A stretch of DNA of 64,000 nucleotides, taken from positions 496,001-560,000 of the forward strand of contig NZ_VKCZ01000019.1 in assembly GCF_009299835.1 (NCBI RefSeq), in the 5' to 3' direction. Shown piece by piece: positions 33,487 through 41,644 of the stretch. Origin of the DNA: Microlunatus speluncae (GTDB lineage: Bacteria; Actinomycetota; Actinomycetes; Propionibacteriales; Propionibacteriaceae). Position 1 is the first letter of the stretch. Each line of letters opens with the position of its first letter. A program made the position numbers and the translations under genes. Under the pieces are notes generated by a model. That model did no database searches. It had not been told where the DNA came from and saw nothing but the letters and a program-made list of their open reading frames with translations.

Positions 33487-34488
33487 TCAACTTCTGAGCC
33501 GGCCGAGCCAGGACCACATCAGCCGGCCGACCCGATCGAGCTGCCCCCGATTCACGACCGACGGCACGTCGTCGCGGGAGTGGTAGCCGGCGTATGCGAT
33601 GCTGCCCAGCCGCGCCGCCGGGATCTCGACCTTCTCGTACGACCAGTGATCGCTGGACCGGTTCTCGCAGGAGCGTGTGGTGATCCTCACGGCGCGCGCC
33701 GCCGCCCGGAGTTGATCTTGGAGGTCGCGGCCGTACGACCCGCCGCGGCAGACCGGCACGTAGTCGGCCCGCACGCCGACCCGGTCCAACGACACCATCG
33801 CGCGGACTGCGCGGCGCTCGGCACCGGACAGGTCGGCGACGAACTGCTGCGAGCCGAAATGGTGCAACGCGTCGCCGTCGCCGCGCGGCTCCTCGGCTCC
33901 GAAGGCGATGAACCTGACCGGCACCTCCGGCCGCTCGGTGGCGGCCAGCCGGGCCAACTCCAGCATCACCGCGATCCCGGACGCGTTGTCCTCGGCCCCG
34001 GGTGCGACCGGGACGGTGTCCAGGTGGGCTCCGATCACCACATGATCACGCTCGGGGTCGAGGCCGGGGGAGTCGGCGATCACGTTGGCCGAGGTCCCGG
34101 CCCGGACCCGGGTGCCCCAGCTGTTGCCGGCCGGCACCTCGACCTCGGTCCGGCTGGTCCGGTAGCCGAGGTCGTCGAACCGGGTCTCGACCAGCTCGGC
34201 CGCCGCATAGAACGCCTTCGATGTCGCCTCCCGCGGCCCGATGTCACCGGCCAGGCGTTCGATGTCGGCCAGGATCCGCCCCGCCGACACCTCGGCCGGG
34301 GGTGGCGTCGGAGTGGGGGTGGGGCTCGCCGTCGACGGGCTGGGCCGCGGAGTCGGTGCTGTGCTCGGCGGACCACTCGCCGGCGTCTCGGACCGGGTCG
34401 GTCCCGGCTCGACCGGCCCGGCCTCGGGCGTGCAGCCGGTCAGCAGGGCGACCATGATCATCCCCAGCGAAGCAAGCGCACCGCGCAT
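33487..34488 (-). CDS. M28 family zinc peptidase lipoprotein
   Basis: A 333-aa lipoprotein with lipobox LLTGC at about residue 15-19 and a Pro/Thr/Ser linker to about 65. The peptidase domain has the M28 metal ligands in order: His and Asp in GAHLDTVPVAPGAEDNASG, Glu pair in FGAEEPRG, Asp in MVSLDRVG and a late His in YAGYHSRDDVPS. It is predicted to be an aminopeptidase acting outside the membrane. TACGCT six bases before the ATG predicts a leaderless transcript. The substrate is unknown. Confidence 0.88.
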   Translation of the reverse strand: MRGALASLGMIMVALLTGCTPEAGPVEPGPTRSETPASGPPSTAPTPRPSPSTASPTPTPTPPPAEVSAGRILADIERLAGDIGPREATSKAFYAAAELVETRFDDLGYRTSRTEVEVPAGNSWGTRVRAGTSANVIADSPGLDPERDHVVIGAHLDTVPVAPGAEDNASGIAVMLELARLAATERPEVPVRFIAFGAEEPRGDGDALHHFGSQQFVADLSGAERRAVRAMVSLDRVGVRADYVPVCRGGSYGRDLQDQLRAAARAVRITTRSCENRSSDHWSYEKVEIPAARLGSIAYAGYHSRDDVPSVVNRGQLDRVGRLMWSWLGRLRS

Positions 34489-34494
34489 TCCCGG

Positions 34495-34500
34495 AGCGTA
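34495..34500 (-). promoter_or_regulatory. -10 box for leaderless M28 gene transcript
   Basis: On the minus strand TACGCT is six bases before the ATG at 34488. Palindromic element copy 4 begins 27 bp further upstream and so sits in the promoter region. Confidence 0.45.
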
Positions 34501-34526
34501 CGCCCAGCCCTCAACCGCAACCCCCT

Positions 34527-34584
34527 TTCCGAGTTGTCAGAACTGAGTTGTGCCATAGGGCAACCCAGTTCTAACAACTCGGGG
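34527..34584. repeat. palindromic element copy 4
   Basis: Arms 34527-34550 and 34561-34584 pair over 24 bases with a few mismatches and contain CCGAGTTGTCAGAACT. The centre TGTGCCATAGGGCAA matches copy 2. It lies between two divergent genes, where no transcript needs ending, which argues against a pure terminator role. Confidence 0.85.
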
Positions 34585-34627
34585 ATGGGGTGGGTGGGCC
34601 GGCGACGGCACGAGAGTGGAGGCGAGC

Positions 34628-34744
34628 GGACCTGCCCTTCGACAGGCTCAGGGAACGAACACTCCCTGGCCTGCGGCGGACTCACCTGCGTGAGGCGGGC
34701 ACCCGGCTGGGGTCCGTTCCCTGAGCCTGTCGAAGGGCAGGTCC
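34628..34744. repeat. inverted pair of TTCGACAGGCTCAGGGAACG repeats
   Basis: Arms 34628-34657 and 34715-34744 are perfect 30-base inverted repeats that contain the dispersed repeat unit. A 57-bp spacer lies between. The same unit recurs at 48.3-48.6 and 58.7-59.1 kb. Confidence 0.85.
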
Positions 34745-34911
34745 GATCACCGCACCTTGCCCGAGCGAGCCAGCCGTCATTCGGCCCCGGGGGCTGCCCT
34801 TGGCGTCGACTTGGTGACCAGGTGTTCCGGTCCACGGGCACCCGGGAGGCGAGCCAGGCGCGTCTCCTGTGAGGATCGGACGTCTCGACCTACACACACC
34901 GGGAGCAGCCG

Positions 34912-36021
34912 ATGACCTCGCCCGACTGGACCATGATCACCCGCGCCCCCGGCGCGGTCCGGAGCCGTTCGATCAACGCCGAGAATCCGACGGGTGCGCC
35001 GGGCCGGGCGGCGATGGAGGCGTCGGCGCTGGGACCGTCGCGGAAGGGGCGGCCGGCGATCGGGATCGACGCGGGCGAGACGGCGACGCTGGCGGAGATC
35101 GAGGGCCCCGGGGCGATCCGGCACGTGTGGCTGACCGTCCCGGACCGGACCTCGGCCGGACCGTGGGTGCTGCGCGATCTGGTGCTGCGGATCTGGTGGG
35201 ACGACGCCGTCGACCCGGCGGTCGAGGTCCCGCTGGGCGACTTCTTCTGCAACGGCTTCGGTCAACGCGCCCTGATCACGTCGGTGCCGATCGTGGTCGC
35301 GCCGACCGGCGGGATGAACTGCTACTTCCCGATGCCGTTTCGCCGCCGAGCGCGGATCGAGCTGACCAACGAGCACCCGGGCCGGGTCGACGGGATCTAC
35401 TACCAGATCGACTACACCGTCGGCGACGAGCTGGGCGAGGACACCGCGACGTTCCACGCGCAGTGGCGGCGGAGCAACGGCACCGGCACGCTCGGCCAGG
35501 ACCACGTCCTGCTGGACGGGGTGACCGGCGCCGGATCCTTTGTCGGCAGCTATATCGGGCTGACCGCGCTGGAGCGCTACTGGTGGGGTGAGGGCGAGCT
35601 GAAGTTCTATCTCGACGACGACCAGGAGTATCCGACCCAGTGCAGCACCGGCCTGGAGGACTATGCCGGCGGAGCCTGGGCGTTCCAGGACGCGCTGCGC
35701 CGCGACCCGGTGCCGAACCCGATCACCTTCAGCGCGCCGTACTGCGGCTATCCGTTCTATTCGGCCGAGGACACGACGCAGGCCTCACCGTTCGCGACCC
35801 CGACAGCACAGTCGCACGGGATGTACCGCTGGCAGCTTCCCGATCCGGTGATCTTCACCAGCCGGCTCCGGGTCACGCTGCAGCAGATCGGCGCCTGGGA
35901 TCACGGCCACTTCGAACGCAACGACGACATCTCCACCGTCGCCTACTGGTATCAGGCCGGCCCGGCCGACCAGAACGTACGGCATCCACTCCCGCCCCGC
36001 GACCAGCGCCGCCCACGCTGA
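34912..36021 (+). CDS. GH172-like (DUF2961) glycoside hydrolase
   Basis: A 369-aa protein without a signal peptide, matching the DUF2961 family now placed in GH172. Characterised members act on alpha-D-fructofuranosides (difructose dianhydrides) or D-arabinofuranosides. Family-like blocks: NAENPTGAPGRAA near the start, GPGAIRHVWLTV, PLGDFFCNGFG, MPFRRRARIELTN, WWGEGELKFYLDDDQEYP and GTGLEDY-like STGLEDYAGGAW with acidic candidates. ATG 34912 follows GGGAG. It is likely cytoplasmic. It stands alone; a transporter for its sugar is not seen nearby. Confidence 0.82.
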   Translation: MTSPDWTMITRAPGAVRSRSINAENPTGAPGRAAMEASALGPSRKGRPAIGIDAGETATLAEIEGPGAIRHVWLTVPDRTSAGPWVLRDLVLRIWWDDAVDPAVEVPLGDFFCNGFGQRALITSVPIVVAPTGGMNCYFPMPFRRRARIELTNEHPGRVDGIYYQIDYTVGDELGEDTATFHAQWRRSNGTGTLGQDHVLLDGVTGAGSFVGSYIGLTALERYWWGEGELKFYLDDDQEYPTQCSTGLEDYAGGAWAFQDALRRDPVPNPITFSAPYCGYPFYSAEDTTQASPFATPTAQSHGMYRWQLPDPVIFTSRLRVTLQQIGAWDHGHFERNDDISTVAYWYQAGPADQNVRHPLPPRDQRRPR

Positions 36022-36073
36022 CCCGTCACTTGTGCACCGACACGCCGCAAAAACGCGTGCATAAGTGACGGGT
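36021..36073. repeat. inverted repeat between convergent genes
   Basis: Arms 36021-36038 and 36056-36073 begin ACCCGTCACTT and pair over 18 bases with two mismatches around a CCGCAAAAAC-type loop. The left arm starts in the GH172-like stop codon. A two-way terminator is likely. Confidence 0.78.
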
Positions 36074-36082
36074 CGGCGGGGT

Positions 36083-36514
36083 TTACCAGGAGCGGGCCCA
36101 GGTGACGACCTTGCGGACGGTGTCGTCCGGGTCGTCGGCCAGGGCGTCGAGCACGTCGAGGGGGCAGACGCGGTTGGCGGCGACCCAGCCGCGGACCTGG
36201 GCCGAGGGATCCCCGGCCAGCCGTCGCAGCACCTCCGGCGCGACGCCGTCGTTGCGGGCGACGCTGCTCCGGACGAGCAGGTCGGTGTCGCGGCCGAGTG
36301 CCTCGAGGGTCTCCGGCGGGGTCTGGCGCTTGCTCGCGGCGGCGGCCCGGATCTGCGGGTCGGGGCTCGCTGCCATCAGCCGGATCCGGTGCAGGGTGCC
36401 GGCGGTCACCGGCGGCATCGGATGGGCCGCGCGGATCTCGTCCGGGCTCAGCTCGCAGGTGACCTGACCCAGCGTGGCTCGCTGTTCGGGGGAGAGGAAG
36501 CTGATGCACGACAC
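36083..36514 (-). CDS. HEAT/LRV-like repeat protein
   Basis: A protein of about 143 aa with short helical repeats: DPQIRAAAASKRQTPPETLE, DTDLLVRSSVARNDGVAPEV, DPSAQVRGWVAANRVCPLDV and DPDDTVRKVVTWA. Each unit has the pattern D-x-x-V/I-R-x-x-V/A-A, as in leucine-rich-variant or HEAT-like repeats used for protein binding. Partners are unknown. The start is uncertain: GTG 36514 has no well-spaced ribosome site, and the open frame continues to 36715, over the ilvB promoter region, where it is unlikely to be coding. Convergent with the GH172-like gene. Confidence 0.65.
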   Translation of the reverse strand: MSCISFLSPEQRATLGQVTCELSPDEIRAAHPMPPVTAGTLHRIRLMAASPDPQIRAAAASKRQTPPETLEALGRDTDLLVRSSVARNDGVAPEVLRRLAGDPSAQVRGWVAANRVCPLDVLDALADDPDDTVRKVVTWARSW

Positions 36515-36628
36515 CCTCGCGACTTTACGCAACGTCTCCCGGCGATCGACGCCGGACCACGCCGTGACCACCGAGAATGTAGGGCGTCCGAGGGTCCATC
36601 CGGATGCCAAGACGGGCCCGGAGCGCGA

Positions 36629-36656
36629 TTGACACGATGATCGGCCGGGGTAGGGT
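36629..36656 (+). promoter_or_regulatory. promoter of ilvBNC
   Basis: TTGACA (36629-36634) and TAGGGT (36651-36656) are separated by 16 bp. The second box ends six bases before the leader peptide ATG at 36663, so transcription should start at that ATG. Confidence 0.7.
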
Positions 36657-36662
36657 GTGGGC

Positions 36663-36704
36663 ATGCGCGCCAGCCTTGTCGTACTTCCAAAGCGTGTCGA
36701 TTGA
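36663..36704 (+). CDS. ilvBNC leader peptide MRASLVVLPKRVD
   Basis: A 13-codon frame with consecutive Leu-Val-Val-Leu codons and one later Val. It starts at the predicted transcription start, so it is leaderless. Its end overlaps the first arm of a strong hairpin. Ribosome stalling on Leu or Val codons would alter folding of the hairpin and favour read-through into ilvB. C. glutamicum ilvBNC is known to use a similar leader peptide with no ribosome site. Confidence 0.75.
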   Translation: MRASLVVLPKRVD

Positions 36705-36758
36705 GTCGCACTCAACCGACACGCTCCCTCGTCTGCCTACCGGCGGCGGGGGTTTTTT
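36691..36758 (+). terminator. ilvBNC attenuator hairpins and terminator
   Basis: The first hairpin, 36691-36725, has outer arms AGCGTGTCG and CGACACGCT and inner arms TTGAGT and ACTCAA. It overlaps the leader stop codon. The second, 36726-36752, is GC-rich (CCCTCG to GGCGGGGG) and followed by six T at 36753-36758, an intrinsic terminator. Their order matches pause and terminator stems of transcription attenuators. Confidence 0.72.
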
Positions 36759-36827
36759 CTTGGGTACGCACGGATACGGACGCAGAAACGATCATGAATC
36801 GTCTGAACTGCAAGGCAAGGAGTTGTG

Positions 36828-38582
36828 ATGGCTGAGAATGAGGCTGAGGGCACTCAGCTGACCGGAGCGCAGTCACTGGTGCGGTCGCTCGAAGACGTAG
36901 GCGCGGACACCGTTTTCGGCATTCCGGGTGGCGCCATCCTTCCGGCGTACGACCCGCTCTACGACTCCAAGTTCGTCCGGCACATCCTGGTCCGGCACGA
37001 GCAGGGCGCCGGGCACGCGGCCGAGGGCTACGCCATGGTGACCGGCAAGGCCGGCGTCTGCATGGCCACCTCGGGTCCGGGCGCGACCAACCTGGTCACC
37101 CCGATCGCCGACGCGCACATGGACTCGGTGCCGATGGTGGCGATCACCGGCCAGGTCGCCGGCCCGGCGATCGGCACGGATGCCTTCCAGGAAGCCGATA
37201 TCACCGGCATCACGATGCCGATCACCAAGCACAACTTCCTGGTCCGGAAGCCCTCCGACATCCCCGGCGCGATCGCCTCGGCGTTCCATCTCGCGACGAC
37301 CGGCCGGCCCGGCCCGGTGCTGGTGGACATCACCAAGGACGCGCTGCAGAGCAAGTCCGAGTACCACATGCCGACCGAGCTCAACCTGCCCGGCTACCGG
37401 CCGGTGACCAAGCCGCACGGCAAGCAGGTCAAGGAAGCCGCCAAGTTGATCATGGAGGCCCGGCGCCCGGTGCTCTACGTCGGCGGCGGCACGCTCAAGG
37501 CGGGCGCGGCCAAGGAGCTGGCCGCCCTGGTCGAGCTCACCGGGATGCCCGTGGTGACCACGCTGATGGCCCGGGGCATGGTCCCCGACAGTCATCCGCT
37601 GAACATGGGCATGCCGGGCATGCACGGCACGGTCGCGGCCGTGGGCGCCTTGCAGCGCAGCGATCTGCTGATCTCGCTCGGTGCCCGGTTCGACGACCGG
37701 GTGACGGGGCACCTGCCCTCGTTCGCTCCCGGTGCCAAGATCATCCACGCCGACATCGACCCGGCCGAGATCTCCAAGAACCGGATCGCCGACGTGCCGA
37801 TCGTCGGCGACTGCAAGGAGGTCATCGCCGAGCTGACCGCGCTGCTGGCCGCGACCGGGGATCCGCTGCGGATCGACGACTGGGTGTCCTGGCTGATCGA
37901 CATCAAGAAGCGCTATCCCACCGGCTACGACGAGCCGGAGGACGGCAGCCTGTCACCGCAGCACGTGATCCAGCGGATCGGTCAGATCGCCGGTCCGGAT
38001 GCGTACTACGTGGCCGGCGTCGGCCAGCACCAGATGTGGGCCGCGCACTACCTGCCGTTCGAGAAGCCGGGCCACTGGCTGAACTCCGGTGGTCTCGGCA
38101 CGATGGGCTACTGCGTGCCGGCGGCGATGGGGGCGAAGGCCGGGCTGCCGGATGCGGTGGTCTGGGGGATCGACGGCGATGGCTGCTTCCAGATGACCAA
38201 CCAGGAGCTGGTGACCTGTGCCCTGGAAGGGATTCCGGTCAAGATCGCGGTGATCAACAACCAGAGCCTGGGCATGGTGCGGCAGTGGCAGACGCTGTTC
38301 TACAACTCGCGCTACTCCAACACCGACCTGAAGACCAACCGGGTGCCGGACTTCCAGAAGCTGGCCGAGGCGATGGGCTGTGTCGGGTTGCGGGCCGAGC
38401 AGGCCGGTGACGTCGACGCGGTGATCGACAAGGCGATGTCGATCAACGACGCGCCGGTGGTGGTGGAGTTCGTCGTGCACAAGGACGCCATGGTGTGGCC
38501 GATGGTCGCCGCCGGCACCAGCAACGACGACATCAAGGTGGCCCGTGACATGGCCCCGAACTGGGAGGGCGAGGACCTGTGA
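36828..38582 (+). CDS. ilvB: acetolactate synthase, large subunit
   Basis: IlvB, 584 aa, is the TPP- and FAD-dependent catalytic subunit that condenses pyruvate with pyruvate or 2-ketobutyrate, the first common step to valine, leucine and isoleucine. The active-site Glu is in VRHEQGAGHAAEGYA; the TPP motif GDGCFQMTNQELVT ... INNQ lies near residues 450-480. ATG 36828 is five bases after AAGGAG (GTG 36825 is too close). Its expression is probably set by the attenuator upstream. The stop overlaps ilvN by GTGA, as needed for matched subunit synthesis. Confidence 0.97.
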   Translation: MAENEAEGTQLTGAQSLVRSLEDVGADTVFGIPGGAILPAYDPLYDSKFVRHILVRHEQGAGHAAEGYAMVTGKAGVCMATSGPGATNLVTPIADAHMDSVPMVAITGQVAGPAIGTDAFQEADITGITMPITKHNFLVRKPSDIPGAIASAFHLATTGRPGPVLVDITKDALQSKSEYHMPTELNLPGYRPVTKPHGKQVKEAAKLIMEARRPVLYVGGGTLKAGAAKELAALVELTGMPVVTTLMARGMVPDSHPLNMGMPGMHGTVAAVGALQRSDLLISLGARFDDRVTGHLPSFAPGAKIIHADIDPAEISKNRIADVPIVGDCKEVIAELTALLAATGDPLRIDDWVSWLIDIKKRYPTGYDEPEDGSLSPQHVIQRIGQIAGPDAYYVAGVGQHQMWAAHYLPFEKPGHWLNSGGLGTMGYCVPAAMGAKAGLPDAVVWGIDGDGCFQMTNQELVTCALEGIPVKIAVINNQSLGMVRQWQTLFYNSRYSNTDLKTNRVPDFQKLAEAMGCVGLRAEQAGDVDAVIDKAMSINDAPVVVEFVVHKDAMVWPMVAAGTSNDDIKVARDMAPNWEGEDL

Positions 38583-39112
38583 ACACCCACACGCTGAGCG
38601 TGCTGGTCGAGAACAAGCCGGGTGTCCTGGCCCGGATCTCCAGCCTGATCTCCCGCCGCGGGTTCAACATCGACTCGCTCGCGGTCGGGCCCACGGAGTT
38701 TCCGGAGATGTCGCGGATCACGGTCGTCGTCACCGTCGACGACATGATCCTGGAGCAGCTGACGAAACAGCTCAACAAGCTGATCGAGGTGCTCAAGATC
38801 GTCGAGCTGGACGATGCCGTACGCCGCGAGTTGATCTTGGTCAAGGTGAAGGCGCACGCCGACACCCGCGGCCAGATGATCGAGATCGTCGGCCTGTTCG
38901 GCGCCAAGGTGGTCGACATCACCGCCGACGCGATGACGATCGAGGCGACCGGCAGCCCGGAGAAGCTGGACGCGCTGCTGAAACTCCTGGAGCCGTACGG
39001 GATCCGGGAGCTGGTCCAGTCCGGGCTGGTCGCCGTCGGCCGGGGCAGCCGGTCGATCACCGACCGCACCATCCGGTCCGAGCGGACCAAACCCATACGA
39101 GTAGTGTCTTAG
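38579..39112 (+). CDS. ilvN: acetolactate synthase, regulatory subunit
   Basis: IlvN (IlvH-type), 177 aa, activates IlvB and makes it sensitive to valine. The N-terminal ACT domain begins HTLSVLVENKPGVLARIS, with RRGFNIDSLAVG; a second ACT-like half carries LVKVKAHADTRGQMIEIV. The length is normal for actinobacteria. It starts at a GTG within the end of ilvB. ilvC follows after about 45 bp with its own ribosome site. Confidence 0.97.
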   Translation: MNTHTLSVLVENKPGVLARISSLISRRGFNIDSLAVGPTEFPEMSRITVVVTVDDMILEQLTKQLNKLIEVLKIVELDDAVRRELILVKVKAHADTRGQMIEIVGLFGAKVVDITADAMTIEATGSPEKLDALLKLLEPYGIRELVQSGLVAVGRGSRSITDRTIRSERTKPIRVVS

Positions 39113-39158
39113 CCGATTCCTGGGCACTACGCCCGAACACCTGAGGAGATTGAACAAC

Positions 39159-40190
39159 GTGGCAGCAGAGATGTTTTACGACGACAACGCCGACCTGTCG
39201 GTGATCCAGGGACGCAACGTCGCCGTCCTCGGGTTCGGCAGCCAGGGTCATGCGCATGCGTTGTCGCTGCGTGACTCCGGGGTCGACGTCCGCGTCGGCC
39301 TGCAGGAGGGCAGCAAGAGCCGGGCCAAGGCCGAGGCGCAGGGCCTCCGGGTCGTCACCCCGTACGAGGCCTGCGAAGAGGCCGATCTGATCATGGTCCT
39401 GACCCCGGATCCCTCGCAGCGCAAGGTCTACGCGGAGGCGATCGCGCCCAATCTGGTGCCGGGCGACGCGCTGTTCTTCAGCCACGGCTTCAACATCCGC
39501 TACGAGTACATCAAGCCCCCCGAGGGCGTCGACGTGGCCATGGTCGCGCCGAAGGGCCCGGGCCACCTGGTCCGCCGCGAGTACGCCGAGGGCCGGGGCG
39601 TCCCGGTCCTGGTCGCGGTCGAGCAGGACGCGACCGGCAAGGCGTGGGACCTCGCGCTCTCGTACGCCAAGGGCATCGGCGGCCTCCGCGCCGGCGGCAT
39701 CAAGACCACCTTCACCGAGGAGACCGAGACCGACCTGTTCGGTGAGCAGGCCGTCCTCTGTGGTGGCGCCAGCGCGCTGGTCCAGGCCGGCTACGAGACG
39801 CTGATCGAGGCCGGCTACCAGCCGGAGGTCGCCTACTTCGAGTGCCTGCACGAGCTGAAGCTGATCGTCGACCTGATGTATGAGGGCGGCATCGCCAAGC
39901 AGCGTTGGAGTGTCTCCGACACCGCTGAGTACGGCGACTACGTCTCCGGCCCGCGGGTGATCGACGCCCGGGTCAAGGAGAACATGAAGGCCGTCCTCAC
40001 CGACGTGCAGAACGGCGCCTTCGCGAAGCGCTTCATCGACGATCAGGATGCCGGCGGCCCCGAGTTCGCCAAGCTGCGCAAGCAGGGCGAGACCCACCCG
40101 ATCGAAGAGGTCGGGCACAAGCTGCGTGACCTGATGTCCTGGGTGAAGAGCCACGACGACGACTACGTCGAGGGCACGGCCGCGCGCTGA
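39159..40190 (+). CDS. ilvC: ketol-acid reductoisomerase
   Basis: IlvC, 343 aa, class I (short) enzyme. It isomerises and reduces acetolactate or acetohydroxybutyrate using NADPH and Mg2+. The NADP loop GFGSQGHAHALSLRDSG lies near residue 22; metal-ligand residues are in TETDLFGEQAVLCGG and the later ECLHELKLI. GTG 39159 is ten bases after GAGGAG and gives the usual MxxEMFYDDNADLS start; TTG 39150 is too close to that site. It is the last gene of ilvBNC, with a strong hairpin 22 bp after the stop. Confidence 0.97.
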   Translation: MAAEMFYDDNADLSVIQGRNVAVLGFGSQGHAHALSLRDSGVDVRVGLQEGSKSRAKAEAQGLRVVTPYEACEEADLIMVLTPDPSQRKVYAEAIAPNLVPGDALFFSHGFNIRYEYIKPPEGVDVAMVAPKGPGHLVRREYAEGRGVPVLVAVEQDATGKAWDLALSYAKGIGGLRAGGIKTTFTEETETDLFGEQAVLCGGASALVQAGYETLIEAGYQPEVAYFECLHELKLIVDLMYEGGIAKQRWSVSDTAEYGDYVSGPRVIDARVKENMKAVLTDVQNGAFAKRFIDDQDAGGPEFAKLRKQGETHPIEEVGHKLRDLMSWVKSHDDDYVEGTAAR

Positions 40191-40211
40191 TCCACCCGTT
40201 CGACCCGCACC

Positions 40212-40250
40212 GACCCGGGAGACGCCAGGCGACTGGCCGTCTCCCGGGTC
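40212..40250 (+). terminator. terminator of ilvBNC
   Basis: Arms GACCCGGGAGACG (40212-40224) and CGTCTCCCGGGTC (40238-40250) pair perfectly; the loop holds a further CCAG/CTGG pair. No T-tract follows, which is common in actinobacterial terminators. Confidence 0.8.
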
Positions 40251-40360
40251 GTCTGCGTGACGGCCGGTGGCGGTCCTGGGCCGAGGTGGGGAAAACCCGA
40301 GGTCGGAGTCGGTGGGTGGCCTGATTCCGCAGACTGTTGATCTTGCCTAGGTTCTTCGGT

Positions 40361-41113
40361 ATGAACCGCAAACGTGTCGTCATCGTCGTCGTGGCCCTGC
40401 TCGCGATCGTCGGGATCAGTGCGGGCTGGTCCACCATCCGGGGGCAGGTCCCGGATCAGAAGAACTTCGATTTCACCGGTCCCGAGTTGACCGTGATCAC
40501 CAACGACGGCGACGTCGAGGTCGTGCCGGTCGATCGCCAGCAGCGCCAGGTCTCGGTGACCCGCTGGTTCAAGACCAACAAACTGTTCGGCGACGCCGGG
40601 CTGGACTGGCGGATGGAGTCGGACCGGACGCTCCGGCTGACCTCACGCTGCCACGGCATGTTCGTCAACTGCGATCTCCGGTATCGGCTGGAGGTCCCGT
40701 CCGACACCAAGCTCCGGGTCCGGGCCGAGGACGGCACGGTTCGGGCGACCGGCTACGCCGCCGAGCTGGCCATCGAGACCCGGGACGGCGACATCGAGAT
40801 CGACGACGCCCGGGGCGTGTTGAGCCTGGCCACCGACGACGGATCGGTCCGGGCGACCGGGCTGAGCTCGCCCCGGGTGACCGCCCGGTCCGAGGACGGT
40901 GACGTCGAGCTCGACTTCGGGACCGCGCCGCAGACCGTGGTCGCGCACACCGATGACGGCAAGATCGAGGTGGCCGCGCCGGACGGGCCGTACAAGATCA
41001 CCACGAAGGTCGACGACGGCTCGGTGGACAGCACCTTGAAGAACGATCCGGCCGCCACCCGGACCATCGATGCCACCGCCGGCGACGGCGACATCGGTCT
41101 GCACGTGCGGTGA
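40361..41113 (+). CDS. membrane-anchored DUF4097-like beta-repeat protein
   Basis: A 250-aa protein with an N-terminal membrane anchor or uncleaved signal (RKRVVIVVVALLAIVGIS) followed by an outside beta-rich domain. The second half shows short strand repeats: RAEDGTVRATG, ETRDGDIEIDDARG, ATDDGSVRATG, RSEDGDVELDFG and HTDDGKIEVAAP. This right-handed beta-helix-like pattern is that of DUF4097 and putative adhesins. Two Cys (in SRCHG and NCDLRY) may pair. Function unknown. ATG 40361 is the most likely start; an upstream in-frame start at 40337 lies before a hydrophobic run and is less likely. Confidence 0.78.
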   Translation: MNRKRVVIVVVALLAIVGISAGWSTIRGQVPDQKNFDFTGPELTVITNDGDVEVVPVDRQQRQVSVTRWFKTNKLFGDAGLDWRMESDRTLRLTSRCHGMFVNCDLRYRLEVPSDTKLRVRAEDGTVRATGYAAELAIETRDGDIEIDDARGVLSLATDDGSVRATGLSSPRVTARSEDGDVELDFGTAPQTVVAHTDDGKIEVAAPDGPYKITTKVDDGSVDSTLKNDPAATRTIDATAGDGDIGLHVR

Positions 41114-41173
41114 TTCCCGCGGCAACAGCGCTAATCTTTGCGCACGTTCGTAACGGCGCGAGAAGGGTGCATC

Positions 41174-41575
41174 ATGAGGATTGCCGTGTGGATCGTGTCC
41201 GGGCTGCTCGCCCTCTACTTCCTGATGGTCGGGTTCGGCAAGGCCCTGCCTCCGATGGAGGCGCTGGAGGCGATGACGAACGGCATTCCGGTGATGGCGC
41301 TCAAGATCGCCGGCATCGCCGAGATCATCGGCGCAGTCGGGCTGATCGTGCCGGCGGCGACCAGGATCCTGCCGATCCTGACACCGATCGCCGCCGCGCT
41401 GCTCTCGCTGACCATGCTCGCCGCGACGATCGCCAACTTCGCCACCGGCACTCCGGCGATCACCTGGCAGACGATCCTCGCCTGCCTCGGCTCCGCCTTC
41501 GTCGCCTGGGCCCGGTACGCCGGCCCGGCCCAGATCACCCCGCGCGCGTCGTCAGCCGGCGCGGCGACCAGCTGA
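41174..41575 (+). CDS. DoxX-like small membrane protein
   Basis: A 133-aa protein with four transmembrane helices, of the DoxX/DUF4267-like group: IAVWIVSGLLALYFLMVGFG, IAGIAEIIGAVGLIV and LACLGSAFVAWARY. The PPMEALEAMTNGIPVMALK segment between helices 1 and 2 is typical. Roles proposed for DoxX relatives include redox or membrane stress, none specific here. ATG 41174 follows AGAAGGG. Confidence 0.82.
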   Translation: MRIAVWIVSGLLALYFLMVGFGKALPPMEALEAMTNGIPVMALKIAGIAEIIGAVGLIVPAATRILPILTPIAAALLSLTMLAATIANFATGTPAITWQTILACLGSAFVAWARYAGPAQITPRASSAGAATS

Positions 41576-41644
41576 TCGGGCCGCTGGGTCTCGACTGTCG
41601 GTACGGCAGCGGAGGCCCCGGCGCTGCGTTGAGATGATCATGGT

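Larger units (their letters stand above)
34489..34911. other. gene-free stretch with repeats
   Basis: This 423-bp divergent intergenic region holds the M28 promoter, palindromic copy 4 and one inverted pair of TTCGACAGGCTCAGGGAACG repeats. From about 34745 to 34900 I see no gene or repeat; it ends with GGGAG before the GH172-like start. Confidence 0.7.
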
